Source: G963665545 sp963665545
GTDB lineage: Bacteria; Pseudomonadota; Gammaproteobacteria; Xanthomonadales; SZUA-36
Reading direction: 5' to 3'
DNA length: 64,000 bases
Assembly (NCBI GenBank): GCA_963665545.2
Contig: CAXXKZ010000011.1
Span: forward strand, 310,001-374,000
Every line of letters starts with the position of its first letter. Positions within the stretch are counted from its first letter, which is position 1. The position numbers were made by a program, and so were the translations under genes. This document shows positions 8,349-17,682 of the stretch, in pieces. A model generated the notes under the pieces. That model had not been told where the DNA came from, made no database searches, and worked only from the letters and a program-made list of their open reading frames with translations.

Positions 8349-9626
8349 TCAACGCCGCAACAGGCCCTGCAGTCTCTCCCCGGCGCGCCAGATGTCCTCA
8401 TAGCTGTTGTACAGCGGCACTGGCGCCAGCCGCACCACGTCGGGCTCGCGAAAATCACCCATGATGCCTGCGGCCGTCATTGCATCGAAAAATGAGCGAT
8501 CAGTGCCAATCAATTTGACTGAAAGCTGGCAACCTCTTTGGTCCGGGTCAGAGGGGGTAATAATTCTCAGCTCGACGTCAGGTAGCGCATTGAACACATC
8601 ATTCAAGACGAATTCCAGGAAGCCGGTCAGGCGCAGGCTTTTTTCTCTCAACGCCGGTAAGCCGGCCTCGGTGAACACTTCCAGGGCTGCCTTTTGCAGC
8701 GCGAAACTGACGGCCGGCGGGCAACTGATCTGCCAGCCTTCGGCTGCCGGCATAGGTTGAAATTCAGGCTCCATCAAAAAGCGCCGTTGTTTGTCATGGC
8801 CCCACCAGCCGCCGAGGCGCAACAGGTCCGTGCGCTCACCGTGGCGCTCGTGCACGAACACACCACCGCAGTTGCCGGCGCCGGCATTGAGGTATTTGTA
8901 CGAACACCAGGCAGCGAAATCCACGTCCCAGTCATGCAATTGCAGCGGCACGTTACCGGCAGCGTGTGCCAGATCGAAGCCGGCGATTGCACCGGCGTCA
9001 TGCGCGGCCCGAGTCAAGCGGGCGAGATTAAAAAATTGACCGGTGAAGTAGTTAACGCCACCGAAGAACACCATGGCCAGTTCACCTTTGTGCTGCTCGA
9101 TGGCACTGAGGATGTCATCCTCGCGGATCAGAAATTCACCTGGAGGCGGTTCAATTTCAATGATGGCGTCATTCGGATCCACACCATGAAAGCGCATTTG
9201 GGTATCCAGCATGTATTGGTCCGAAGGAAACATCTTGGACTCGGCAATAATCTTGTAACGCCCGGGCGTCGGTTGATAGAAAGACACGAAAAGCAGGTGC
9301 AGATTGACGGTCAGCCCATTCATGCACACCACCTCAGAGGTCCGTGCGCCAACGATTTCTGCGAGCATCGGCGCTAGATATTCGTGGTAGTTGCACCAGG
9401 GATTAGCGCCCTGGAACCAGCCTTCGACCCCTAGCCTTGACCAGGCGTCCATCTCCACATCGACAGCCGCGCGCGCGGATTTGGGCATCAGACCGAGGGA
9501 ATTGCCGGTGAAGTAGAGGGCCGGTTTACCATCCAGTTCAGGGTGGTGGAAACGCTCGCGGAAGTGTGAGAGCGGATCCTCTGAGTCGAGTTGGCGGGCA
9601 TGTTGCAGAGAGTTTTCGTAGGTCAT
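8349..9626 (-). CDS. kynU: kynureninase
   Basis: Kynureninase cleaves L-kynurenine (or 3-hydroxykynurenine) to anthranilate (or its hydroxy form) and alanine in tryptophan breakdown. The 425-residue protein is a fold-type I PLP enzyme of the expected length. It shows YFTGNSLGLMP at the N-terminus, GFDLAHAAGNV, and the PLP-binding lysine in WCSYKYLNAG. A C-terminal IMGDFREPDVVRLAPVPLYNS segment closes the active site. It is convergent with mtnC, three bases apart. No other kyn gene is nearby, so its partner enzymes must lie elsewhere. Confidence 0.93.
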   Translation of the reverse strand: MTYENSLQHARQLDSEDPLSHFRERFHHPELDGKPALYFTGNSLGLMPKSARAAVDVEMDAWSRLGVEGWFQGANPWCNYHEYLAPMLAEIVGARTSEVVCMNGLTVNLHLLFVSFYQPTPGRYKIIAESKMFPSDQYMLDTQMRFHGVDPNDAIIEIEPPPGEFLIREDDILSAIEQHKGELAMVFFGGVNYFTGQFFNLARLTRAAHDAGAIAGFDLAHAAGNVPLQLHDWDVDFAAWCSYKYLNAGAGNCGGVFVHERHGERTDLLRLGGWWGHDKQRRFLMEPEFQPMPAAEGWQISCPPAVSFALQKAALEVFTEAGLPALREKSLRLTGFLEFVLNDVFNALPDVELRIITPSDPDQRGCQLSVKLIGTDRSFFDAMTAAGIMGDFREPDVVRLAPVPLYNSYEDIWRAGERLQGLLRR

Positions 9627-9674
9627 ATTTTTACCGTGTTGACAACGACAGTTAACAAGCCTGATTAACAGGCC

Positions 9675-10343
9675 CTAGCGCATTGGGCGGCCCCGCAGCC
9701 TGCGGACAGTTCGCTCCAGCCAGCTGTAGTTGAGCAATTTGCGGTCCTCTTCCGACGCCTGCCGGTAACTGCCGTGATACTTGTGCTTGACCCATGCGTT
9801 CAGGTCCAGTTTGCTGCCATAGCTGAAAAGCCTGTTGTTGATGGGGTGCAAGCCGTCCTCAAAGAGGATGGCGGTACCAAAGTCGACCACACAGGGCTGC
9901 TGTTGGTCGGTGACAATAATATTGCCTTTCGACTTCAGGTCACCATGACTGACGCCGCGTGCGTGGAAGCCCTGGACTATCTTCAGCAACGCAGCGAACC
10001 AGCCCGCGCGGTCTTCCCACGCCGCTTCTCGATAGGGCACGCCACGTATATATTCGAGGATGAGATGCTTGCCGTCCACCATGCCATAGCAATGCGGTAC
10101 GCCGGTAAGGCCCTGCATTCGGCCATAGGCGGACCGTTCCCGATTCAGCGTGCTTTGACGTAGACTGTGCGCCAGGCGATTGCCCATGGCGCTCTTGATG
10201 ATCAGTTCGACTCCGTCCTGCTGGTACAGCAAAATCGTGCCCTGGTTGCTGCGCGCCAACACATTGGACTTGCTCGCCAGGCTGTCTTCAATCCATCGCT
10301 TGAAGGCACTCTGATTGATCAAATTCTGCATCACGAGGATCAT
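9675..10343 (-). CDS. small kinase-like protein (Kdo/WaaP-type or RIO-like fold)
   Basis: The 222-residue protein carries a minimal protein-kinase-like core. The catalytic loop is HGDLKSKGNIIV and the metal-binding DFG motif is VVDFGTA. An upstream HLILEYIRGVPYREA stretch resembles the hinge. The N-terminal lobe is short and no clear glycine-rich loop is visible, as in lipopolysaccharide core heptose kinases and related sugar kinases. The substrate could be a lipopolysaccharide sugar or a protein; the sequence does not decide. A second ATG at 10331 could be the real start. It is divergent from the amidohydrolase at 10435. Confidence 0.6.
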   Translation of the reverse strand: MILVMQNLINQSAFKRWIEDSLASKSNVLARSNQGTILLYQQDGVELIIKSAMGNRLAHSLRQSTLNRERSAYGRMQGLTGVPHCYGMVDGKHLILEYIRGVPYREAAWEDRAGWFAALLKIVQGFHARGVSHGDLKSKGNIIVTDQQQPCVVDFGTAILFEDGLHPINNRLFSYGSKLDLNAWVKHKYHGSYRQASEEDRKLLNYSWLERTVRRLRGRPMR

Positions 10344-10434
10344 AGCCCAGTCTGCCCGGGCGCGTTGAGTCGACCTGTCGTGCGGGCTTCAGTACACTAG
10401 TATTGATTGCGGCGTCTACATACCGGAGTCCAGC

Positions 10435-11841
10435 ATGGGCGTACCCCTGAATCGAATATTTACACTCCTGCTCGGTGCGGCAATGCTGGCAACAGCCCCG
10501 CGTGTGTTGTTGGCCCAGCCCTACCCCTCGACCTATCAACCGCTCCCCTCCGGGGCGACATTGATCACCAACGCCACCATTCTAACCGGCGCCGGAGCAC
10601 GGCTGGACGGCGCCAGCCTGTTGATGTCTGACGGCATGGTGGTCGCGATTGGTCCGGATGCCGAACTCGCCGTCAATGCAGACCTGGCAGAGCAGGTGAT
10701 CAATGCCGGCGGCAAGTGGCTTACACCCGGCATCATCGATGTCCATTCACATCTCGGCGTCTATCCCTCACCCATTCTGAGCGGCAATGCAGAGGGCAAT
10801 GAGGTCACCGACCCCGTCACCGCACAAGTCTGGGCGGAACATGGCGTGTGGCCACAGGACCCTGGCTTCAACCGGGCGCGTGAAGGCGGCGTGACCACCA
10901 TGCAAATACTTCCAGGTTCGGCCAACCTGATCGGAGGGCGCGGTGTGACGCTCAAGAACGTCCCCGCGACCAGCTACCAGGCGATGAAATTTCCGAACGC
11001 GCCGCACGGCATGAAAATGGCCTGCGGAGAGAATCCAAAACGTGTCTACGGCGCCGGTCTGAAACGTGCGCCTGCCACCCGCATGGGCAACGTGGCCGGC
11101 TACCGTGCGCAGTGGATCGAAGCGCAAAAATACATCGAAGACTGGCACAACTACGAAACCGCCCAGATCGAGGATTCCGAAAATGCCGACGCCACGCCGA
11201 AACCAGTTCGCGATCTTCGCCTGGAAACCCTGGCCGGCGTGCTGAATGGTGAAATTCTCGTTCACATGCACTGTTACCGCGCCGATGAAATGATGCTGGT
11301 TTTGGATTTGGCCAAGGAGTTTGGCTATCGGGTCAGCGCTTTCCACCATGGCGTGGAGGCGTACAAAATTGCAGACGCCCTCGCCGCCAATGGCGTCTGC
11401 GGCGCCTTATGGGCCGATTGGTGGGGGTTCAAGGCTGAAGCCTATGACGGCATTCAAGAGAACATCGCGCTGACCGACCGGCCCGAAGGCAGTTGCGCCA
11501 TCGTTCATTCCGATTCGGCCGAAGGCATCCAGCGGCTCAACCAGGAAGCGGCCAAAGCGATGAGCAGGGGCCAGCGTGCCGGTATGGATATCCCACCAGA
11601 GCGTGCCATCACCTGGCTGACGATCAACCCGGCCAAATCACTGGGCATTGATCACCTGACCGGTTCACTGGAGGAAGGCAAAATGGCCGATCTGGTGGTC
11701 TGGAATGGCAATCCGTTCAGTGTCTATGCCAAAGCAGAACAGGTCTATATCGACGGTGCCCTGATCTACGACCGCGACAATCCCGGCCTTCAACCCGTAT
11801 CCGATTTTGAAGTGGGGCAACTGCAGGGAATACGGCAATGA
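10435..11841 (+). CDS. secreted amidohydrolase, imidazolonepropionase-like
   Basis: The 468-residue protein has a signal peptide (residues 1-27, ending VLLAQ) and a metal-dependent amidohydrolase fold. The strand-1 metal motif is VHSHLG with His104 and His106. Later features are VHMHCYRADE, AFHHGVEAYK, IVHSDSAEG and the C-terminal GSLEEGKMADLVVWNGNPF. Relatives act in the periplasm on cyclic amides or peptides, substrate unknown. Its stop overlaps the start of the next amidohydrolase (ATGA), and such genes commonly come as a tandem pair in which the second lacks the metal residues. Confidence 0.82.
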   Translation: MGVPLNRIFTLLLGAAMLATAPRVLLAQPYPSTYQPLPSGATLITNATILTGAGARLDGASLLMSDGMVVAIGPDAELAVNADLAEQVINAGGKWLTPGIIDVHSHLGVYPSPILSGNAEGNEVTDPVTAQVWAEHGVWPQDPGFNRAREGGVTTMQILPGSANLIGGRGVTLKNVPATSYQAMKFPNAPHGMKMACGENPKRVYGAGLKRAPATRMGNVAGYRAQWIEAQKYIEDWHNYETAQIEDSENADATPKPVRDLRLETLAGVLNGEILVHMHCYRADEMMLVLDLAKEFGYRVSAFHHGVEAYKIADALAANGVCGALWADWWGFKAEAYDGIQENIALTDRPEGSCAIVHSDSAEGIQRLNQEAAKAMSRGQRAGMDIPPERAITWLTINPAKSLGIDHLTGSLEEGKMADLVVWNGNPFSVYAKAEQVYIDGALIYDRDNPGLQPVSDFEVGQLQGIRQ

Positions 11842-12598
11842 AGCGGGGCGTTTTCAATATTGTTTCCTCTAGCGCTGTCATTTTGCTGCTGCTTTCAACG
11901 GCTGCGCGCGCTCAGTCTTTGATTGTGCGTGATGCCACCGTCTACACCATGGCCAACCAGTCTGCCCTGCAGGCAACAGACGTGATGGTCAGAGACGGCC
12001 TGATTCTGGAAATCGGCAGCGATTTGCCGGTGCCGGCCGATGCTCGGGTGATTGAGGCTGCGGGCCGGCCGTTGACCCCGGGTTTGTTCGCCGGTGCTTC
12101 GGGACTCGGTCTGGTCGAGATTTCGCTGGAAACAGCCACGGTGGATGACAGCCTGGCGCTGCCCTTGCTGAGACCTGAGTTCGACGTCACCACCGCTTAT
12201 AATCCGCATTCCACCCTGATTCCAATCACCCGCATTGAGGGTTTCACCTGGACACTGCTTGGCGCCCGACCGTCAGGCAGCATTGTCGCGGGTCAGGGCC
12301 GGCCCGTGCTGCTCGATGGCGGCTACGTCTCCTTTGTGGGCGTACCGGTGCTGTTTGTGTATGTGGGGGCAGGCAGCCAACAATTGAGCGGCAATTCCAG
12401 GGCGGCTCAATGGATGTTGCTGAACCAGGCTATTGACGAGGCGCGCAGTGAAGTTCGATGGTCTCCGCAACCACTGCAGCCGATCAGGTCATTATGCACG
12501 GCGTTCCGATCGAGATGGTCTCACGCCAGACCCTGCTCCGCGACCGCTATCTGGAGCGGAATCCGGAGCTGCCCAGGGCCTATACGCAGCCCCAATAA
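11838..12598 (+). pseudogene. second amidohydrolase-like gene, internal deletion with frame change
   Basis: The first 205 or so codons read as a secreted amidohydrolase-like partner: signal peptide ending ARAQ, LIVRDATVYTMANQ, RPLTPGLFAGASGLG, and a run up to AIDEARSEVRW. After about 12,455 that frame becomes nonsense. A different frame gives MVSATTAADQVIMHG, EMVSRQTLLRDRYLER and PELPRAYTQPQ, ending TAA at 12,598, which matches the usual C-terminus of the same family. Roughly 150 internal codons therefore appear deleted. The strand-1 HxH is absent even in the intact part (GLFAGAS), as in non-catalytic members of such pairs. It overlaps the upstream gene by four bases (ATGA). Confidence 0.7.
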
Positions 12599-12644
12599 TG
12601 TGTGACTGGGCCGGCGCGCTCCCATAGCAGGGCTGCTGGATTGG

Positions 12645-14357
12645 TTAGCGGACAATCGCCCGACCGGAAGGCCAGCGGGTATCCGAGCCGCCAAGGACTT
12701 CGCCGGTTTTTTTGTCCCACATCACCCCATGCATATTGCCCCAGGTGCGTTCACTCACCAAGACCTGGTGGCCCATTTCTTCCAGCGCCTCAATCTCGGC
12801 CGGCTCGAAAGCGTCAGGTTCCACTGAGATTTGATCAGGCACATATTGGTGGTGGTAGCGCGGCAAACCCACCCAGGATTCGGGGTCGTTGCCACGCATG
12901 AAGTCAAGAATTCCAAGCAGAACCATGGTGATGATGCGGCTGCCACCCGGGGTTCCCACTGCCGCCATCCTGTCAGCGCCGATCATGAATGTCGGCGACA
13001 TGCTGCTCAGTGGCCGTTTGTGCGGTTGAATCTCGTTGGCGGTAAAGCCGATCAGGCCGAATGCATTGGGCTCGCCCTGCTTGGCCGAAAAGTCATCCAT
13101 CTCGTTGTTGATCAGCAGGCCGGTGCCCGGCGGCATGAAAGCCGAACCGAACGGCAAGTTGACCGTCAGGGTGGCGGCCACCATGTTGCCATCGGCATCG
13201 ATGACGGAAAAATGGGTGGTATCGGTTCCTTCGGTGAGCTGTTCATTGCCCGGCAGCATCGAGCTTGGCGTCGCCCGATCGGGCCGGATCGAAGCCCGGA
13301 GACCATCAGCATAGTGTTGGCTGGTTAGCATTTCGATTGGAATGTCCGCAAAATCGGGGTCGCCAAGATAGATGGCCCGGTCGCGGTAGGCCCGCCGCAT
13401 GGCCTCGACAATAAAGTGCGCCCTTTGTGCCCTGGGCAACTGGTAGAGTGGGTACGCCTCCAGGATGTTCAGCATTTCTGCAATGGCGATGCCGCCTGAT
13501 GAAGGCGGTGGGGCCGTTACCAGTTCATAGTCGCCATATTGGGTTCGGATCGGCTCGCGCTCAACGATGTGGTAGGCCGCCAGATCTTCGAGGGTCCAGA
13601 TACCGCCGGCGTCGCGTACACCATCTACCACGAGGCGCGCCACTTCGCCGTGGTAAAAACCCTGCTCCCCGTGCTCGGCCACTTGCTCCAACACCCACGC
13701 AAGCTCAGGCAGTCGAATGACATGGCCCACGGCAGGGACCTCTCCGTCGGCCAGCAGTGCCTTGCTCGCGGCCGGCCAGCGCTTGATGGCGGAGACACGA
13801 AATCCCATCATCAAGTGGTATTTGCGGTCTACCGCAAAGCCCTCGCGGGCGATGCGAATGGCGGGTTGCAGGCTGGTAGCCAGCGGCAGTCGGCCATAGT
13901 TTCTGGCCAGGTGGGCCAGACCGGCAACCTGCCCCGGAATTCCGCCGGCAAGGGGGCCGTTCACTGCCAGGTCCCGATTGACCTCGCCTTGCTCGTCAAG
14001 GTACATGTCGGTAAAGGCTGCGGCGGGCGCTTTCTCCCGACCGTCGATCATCGTTTCGAAGCTATCCTCGGCGCGGTGCAACAACCAGAACCCGCCGCCA
14101 CCCAAACCGGTGCTGGTAGGTTCTACAACGGCCAGCGTGGCGCTGACTGCAACCGCTGCATCAAACGCGTTACCGCCCTGGGACAGTATCTCGTGCCCTG
14201 CTTCTGTGGCCATGAAGTGCGCGCTGGCAATGGCCGCCATGCCGGGCCGTTCAGCCGCAAAGCCCGAACTGGCCAACAGGGCCAAATACATTCCGCCCAA
14301 ACACAGGACCCAATACAAGGGCAAACCGCGTCGCGGAGAGGTGGAAGGATCGCTCAT
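12645..14357 (-). CDS. ggt: gamma-glutamyltransferase
   Basis: GGT is a periplasmic Ntn hydrolase that self-cleaves and then transfers or hydrolyses gamma-glutamyl groups of glutathione. The 570-residue protein has a membrane/signal segment (WVLCLGGMYLALLASSGFAA), FMATEAGHEILSQGGNAFDAA, and GLGGGGFWLLH. The autocatalytic site is Thr380-Thr381-His382 in GTDTTHFSVID. PLSSMSPTF and GTPGGSRI lie in the small subunit. The ATG at 14,357 overlaps the ferredoxin stop (ATGA), which favours this start over the longer frame. The ferredoxin and coaD genes are upstream in the same direction. Confidence 0.92.
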   Translation of the reverse strand: MSDPSTSPRRGLPLYWVLCLGGMYLALLASSGFAAERPGMAAIASAHFMATEAGHEILSQGGNAFDAAVAVSATLAVVEPTSTGLGGGGFWLLHRAEDSFETMIDGREKAPAAAFTDMYLDEQGEVNRDLAVNGPLAGGIPGQVAGLAHLARNYGRLPLATSLQPAIRIAREGFAVDRKYHLMMGFRVSAIKRWPAASKALLADGEVPAVGHVIRLPELAWVLEQVAEHGEQGFYHGEVARLVVDGVRDAGGIWTLEDLAAYHIVEREPIRTQYGDYELVTAPPPSSGGIAIAEMLNILEAYPLYQLPRAQRAHFIVEAMRRAYRDRAIYLGDPDFADIPIEMLTSQHYADGLRASIRPDRATPSSMLPGNEQLTEGTDTTHFSVIDADGNMVAATLTVNLPFGSAFMPPGTGLLINNEMDDFSAKQGEPNAFGLIGFTANEIQPHKRPLSSMSPTFMIGADRMAAVGTPGGSRIITMVLLGILDFMRGNDPESWVGLPRYHHQYVPDQISVEPDAFEPAEIEALEEMGHQVLVSERTWGNMHGVMWDKKTGEVLGGSDTRWPSGRAIVR

Positions 14358-14614
14358 CCAGCCTGGGCCAGGGCGACAAGGCTGCGGTATTTTGTCCACA
14401 ATTCTTCCTCTGTTTCGGAGTGCTCCGAATCCTTGGGTATGCATTCCACAGGGCAGACTTCAACGCACTGTGGCGTGTCGAAATGGCCCACGCACTCGGT
14501 GCACTTCATTGGATCTATCAGGTAATACTCCGCACCCTGGGAGATCGCCTCATTGGGGCATTCCGGTTCACATACATCACAGTTGATGCATTCTTCAGTG
14601 ATGAGCAGCGCCAT
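14354..14614 (-). CDS. YfhL-type 2[4Fe-4S] ferredoxin
   Basis: The 86-residue protein has two cysteine clusters: CINCDVCEPECP near the N-terminus and CTECVGHFDTPQCVEVCP in the middle. The longer loop in the second cluster is typical of YfhL/Alvin-type ferredoxins, which carry two [4Fe-4S] clusters with very low potentials. The coaD-ferredoxin neighbourhood is common in gammaproteobacteria. It sits three bases after the coaD stop and overlaps the ggt start by four bases. Its electron partner cannot be named from the sequence. Confidence 0.9.
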   Translation of the reverse strand: MALLITEECINCDVCEPECPNEAISQGAEYYLIDPMKCTECVGHFDTPQCVEVCPVECIPKDSEHSETEEELWTKYRSLVALAQAG

Positions 14615-14617
14615 GGC

Positions 14618-15112
14618 CTAATCAATCAATTTGAACCGCGCGCGCATGGCCGCCTGGACTTTCTCACCGACAAACTCGGAGACATCGCCCTCAAGTCGGG
14701 CAATTTCCTTGACCAGCGATGACGAAATGAAACTGTAATCCTCGTCCGGCGTCAGGAATAGCGTTTCGATCTCCTGGGCCAGGTGGCGATTCATGCTGGC
14801 GAGTTGAAATTCGTATTCAAAATCGGAGACCGCGCGCAGACCCCTGACAATGACCCCGGCGCCGGATTCCTGGACAAATTCAACCAGCAGGTTACTGAAG
14901 CCGACGACCTCGACATTGCCAAAGCGGTCAAATTCATGTTCAGCAAGCGCGATGCGTTCTGCCAGGGTAAACAAAGGCTCCTTGTGCGGACTCTCCGCGA
15001 TTGCAACGATGACTTTGTCAAAAACACGAGCGGCACGGCTAACCAGGTCACTGTGACCATTGGTTACCGGATCGAAAGTACCCGGATATACCGCGATGCG
15101 ATGTGATGTCAT
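14618..15112 (-). CDS. coaD: phosphopantetheine adenylyltransferase
   Basis: CoaD adenylates 4'-phosphopantetheine to dephospho-CoA in the CoA pathway. The 164-residue protein has the N-terminal YPGTFDPVTNGH nucleotidyltransferase motif, GLRAVSDFEYEFQLA in the middle, and YSFISSSLVKEIA at the C-terminal substrate loop. Length and motifs match the bacterial enzyme. It is the first gene of the coaD-ferredoxin-ggt group read from the minus strand, and starts with ATG at 15,112. Confidence 0.95.
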   Translation of the reverse strand: MTSHRIAVYPGTFDPVTNGHSDLVSRAARVFDKVIVAIAESPHKEPLFTLAERIALAEHEFDRFGNVEVVGFSNLLVEFVQESGAGVIVRGLRAVSDFEYEFQLASMNRHLAQEIETLFLTPDEDYSFISSSLVKEIARLEGDVSEFVGEKVQAAMRARFKLID

Positions 15113-15194
15113 TTTATCGGCTCAGTTTCTGGAAAAGACGCACATTGTAGCCGATCCGACGGCTTGTGCCAGCCTTGGGAAGGCCCCATCAGCC

Positions 15195-15227
15195 AAAAAA
15201 AAAGACGGGCGGCAAGAGCCGCCCGTC
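15195..15227 (-). terminator. Rho-independent terminator downstream of rsmD
   Basis: A perfect 10-base stem (GACGGGCGGC at 15,204-15,213 and its complement at 15,218-15,227) closes a four-base loop. On the minus strand it is followed by nine T residues (15,203-15,195). It ends transcription coming from rsmD before coaD. Confidence 0.92.
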
Positions 15228-15311
15228 AACAGGGACTGAGGAGTCTTCAACAGGCAATAAATGCCTGCGGAATAGATGACCCGCAAAAGAACCAAATCAT
15301 TGCAGGCAAAT

Positions 15312-15896
15312 TCAGGGTTTCTCAAGCAACTGAAAATTGACCTCGCCAATCACCTTTTGCCGGTGTACCAACCAGCCGCGAGGCAAACTAAGGGGTACAT
15401 CCAGTCGAGGCGTTTCTACGTAAATCAACCCTCCAGTTTTAAGCCAGTCATTGGCCGCAATCAAATCCAGCGAGCCTTGCTGCAAGCCCTGACCAAATGG
15501 CGGATCCAGGAAAATAAGATCTACTGCTTGCGTTGGCGCTGCCGAAAGGTAATCCAGAGCATCACCCCGAAACAGCTCGGCATTGTCGGCTTGCAGGTCC
15601 GAGATGGATTGGCGAATTAACCCACAAGCGACATCTGAGCGCTCCACCAAAGTCACACGGGCCGCGCCCCTGGACAACGCTTCCAGCCCCAGCACACCGG
15701 TGCCAGCGAACAGATCGACCACAACGGCGTGATGCAGTTCGCCCTGCAGCCAGTTGAACAGTGTTTCCCGCGTGCGATCGCCGGAAGGCCTCAGCCCGGG
15801 CAGGTCAGGCACCCCTAAACGCCGTCCACGCCATTTACCAGCGATGATTCTGACGCCGTTTTGCCGCTTATTTTTGGTCCTGATTTTGTTGGGCAC
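15312..15896 (-). CDS. rsmD: 16S rRNA (guanine-966-N2) methyltransferase
   Basis: RsmD uses SAM to methylate G966 of 16S rRNA. The 194-residue protein has RIIAGKWRGRRL and RPSGDRTRETLFNWL at the N-terminus, the SAM-binding VVDLFAGTGVLGLEALSRGA, and the catalytic LDPPFG. Family length is about 190-200 residues. rsmD is usually opposite ftsY in gammaproteobacteria; here four extra genes lie between them. A strong terminator follows. Confidence 0.94.
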   Translation of the reverse strand: MPNKIRTKNKRQNGVRIIAGKWRGRRLGVPDLPGLRPSGDRTRETLFNWLQGELHHAVVVDLFAGTGVLGLEALSRGAARVTLVERSDVACGLIRQSISDLQADNAELFRGDALDYLSAAPTQAVDLIFLDPPFGQGLQQGSLDLIAANDWLKTGGLIYVETPRLDVPLSLPRGWLVHRQKVIGEVNFQLLEKP

Positions 15897-15903
15897 TGGA
15901 GGG

Positions 15904-17316
15904 TTACAGGACCTCCTTGATCCAGGCAGTGATTAACGGCAGAAACTCTGGGACTAACTCCTTTTTCAGGGTCGCGTATTCGGTCGGGCTGCCTGTGGTC
16001 GCTGCCTGAAACAAGTGATTGGCGCCATCCAGGGTCACAATGCGGTACTGCTCATGGCCCGACTTCTTGAATGCTTTTTCCATTCCATCTGCATTGGCCT
16101 GCGCGGGCACCTGCAAATCCAGCTCGCCAAAAATGGCCAACGCGGGCACCGTCAGAACTTCGAGTGCCGGAACGGGATCGTAGTCGATAAAAGCCTTGAA
16201 CCAGGGCGTATTGGTGGCTGCAATACCCGCACTGACCTGGGCTTTGACAAACTCGTCTACATCGGGGATGGCTGCACGCTGTTCCTCGGTCATGTCTGCA
16301 ACGCCGGCTCGAATCTGTTCTGCCATATTGACTTCAATGGCTTCCCAGCCTTCGCCGCTACGGATGGCCTTCATCATCTGCTCCTGACCCGCTCTCTGCG
16401 TCTCGATCTCTTCGGGCGTCGCTCCGTTTGCTTCGGCGATCAGCCGACCCTGGAGGTAGAGGATTTCCTCCCCTGTTACAGAAGTGCCGGCAAGCAAGAC
16501 CACAAATGCCAGCTCGCCGCTCTGCGCCGCTATGGGGGCCACGATGCCGCCCTCGCTGTGCCCGATCGCGCCGATTCTTGAACCATCGATGTCTGCACGC
16601 TGTTTCAGAAACAGGACGGCCGCGACCACGTCGGTGGCGAAGTCCATCGAGGTGGAATCATTTGTGCTTCCGGTGGACCCGCCCACACCCCTGTCGTCAT
16701 AACGCAGAACGGCAATGCCCTCCCGCGTGAGGTAGTCCGCGATGACTCGAAACGGCTTGAAACCAACCAGTTCTTCGTCCCGATTCTGCGGCCCACTGCC
16801 GGTAATCATCACCACCGCTGGAAAAGGACCGATGCTTCTCGGCAGGGTCAGTGTGCCAGCCAGGCTGACGTCTCCGTTGACGAACACCACTTCTTCCTCG
16901 TCATAGGGCAGCGGCTCAGCCACTTCTTCGGCAGCCTCGACCGACTCGTCGGCGCCCCTGCGGCTCAATTCAACCGATCCCTTCATGCCCGACTGCAGGA
17001 ATTCGCCACTCATGCTGTCGCCATCCACCTGACCGACAAATTTCGCCACTGCCGCCCCGGGTATTTCAAATTGAATGTCTGGGTGCTGGTAAGAAACGTT
17101 TTGCAGCGGCACGCCCTTGGCGCCCTGCTGGGGAATGTCGAGCGTGGCGGACAACGCATCGCCATCACCTTCAAACCGTGCCGTGATGCCCATTTCAGTG
17201 CCCATGATCTTGATCGCGCCATTCCACTCGCCGTCGACGGCGTGCTCTGCCATCAATGTGGGTGGGCCAAGTAAAAATGCGGCCAGGCATATTGCCAGCC
17301 TTTTTGAACTATTCAT
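15904..17316 (-). CDS. secreted alpha/beta hydrolase with N-terminal extension
   Basis: The 470-residue protein begins with a signal peptide (LAICLAAFLLGPPTLMA). Residues about 25-130 form a small beta-rich domain (DGEWNGAIKIMG, GVPLQNVSYQHPDIQFEIPG). The alpha/beta hydrolase domain follows, with VVMITGSGPQNRDEE, LRYDDRGVGGS, the nucleophile serine in GAIGHSEGGIVAP, a late acid (FGELDLQVP) and GANHLFQ with the catalytic His. Similar proteins are annotated as acyl esterases or peptidases of the S9/DAAP type; the substrate is not known. It ends seven bases before rsmD. Confidence 0.8.
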   Translation of the reverse strand: MNSSKRLAICLAAFLLGPPTLMAEHAVDGEWNGAIKIMGTEMGITARFEGDGDALSATLDIPQQGAKGVPLQNVSYQHPDIQFEIPGAAVAKFVGQVDGDSMSGEFLQSGMKGSVELSRRGADESVEAAEEVAEPLPYDEEEVVFVNGDVSLAGTLTLPRSIGPFPAVVMITGSGPQNRDEELVGFKPFRVIADYLTREGIAVLRYDDRGVGGSTGSTNDSTSMDFATDVVAAVLFLKQRADIDGSRIGAIGHSEGGIVAPIAAQSGELAFVVLLAGTSVTGEEILYLQGRLIAEANGATPEEIETQRAGQEQMMKAIRSGEGWEAIEVNMAEQIRAGVADMTEEQRAAIPDVDEFVKAQVSAGIAATNTPWFKAFIDYDPVPALEVLTVPALAIFGELDLQVPAQANADGMEKAFKKSGHEQYRIVTLDGANHLFQAATTGSPTEYATLKKELVPEFLPLITAWIKEVL

Positions 17317-17355
17317 TTTCAGTTTCCTTTGTTAATCGATCTATTTTGGTCAATA

Positions 17356-17682
17356 TTATTGCCCATCGGGCGCAATCACGACCGCTTCACCGTAGGCCAA
17401 AATTTCTGAAGCAGAACTCATCATCATCGATGTCGTAAAGCGGACCCAGACGATGGCGTTAGCGCCTTTGCTTTCGGCTTCTGCCACCATGCGATCCACG
17501 GCCTGCTCACGCGATTCGGCCATCATTTTGGTGTATTCCTCAATCTCGCCCCCCACGATGTTCTTGAACGCAGCGACAATGTCCTTGCCCACATGCCGGG
17601 CACGAATTGTGTTGCCACGAACAAGACCCAGCGAGCGCGTAATCTTCTGCCCAGCTATGTTGGGCGCCGGTGTAATAATCAT
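17356..17682 (-). CDS. YbjQ family protein (DUF74)
   Basis: The 108-residue protein has the YbjQ pattern: ITRSLGLVRGNTIRARHVGKDI, FKNIVGGEIEEYTKMMAESREQA, and GANAIVWVRFTTSM. YbjQ proteins form pentamers and are poorly characterised; a role in metal binding or stress has been proposed. The start ATG overlaps the stop of the anti-sigma-like gene by four bases (ATGA), so it belongs to the same transcript. Confidence 0.88.
   Translation of the reverse strand: MIITPAPNIAGQKITRSLGLVRGNTIRARHVGKDIVAAFKNIVGGEIEEYTKMMAESREQAVDRMVAEAESKGANAIVWVRFTTSMMMSSASEILAYGEAVVIAPDGQ

Noticed and set aside
14420..15106. Open frames on the plus strand across ferredoxin and coaD
   Set aside because: They are shadows of well-supported minus-strand genes and show no domain motifs.
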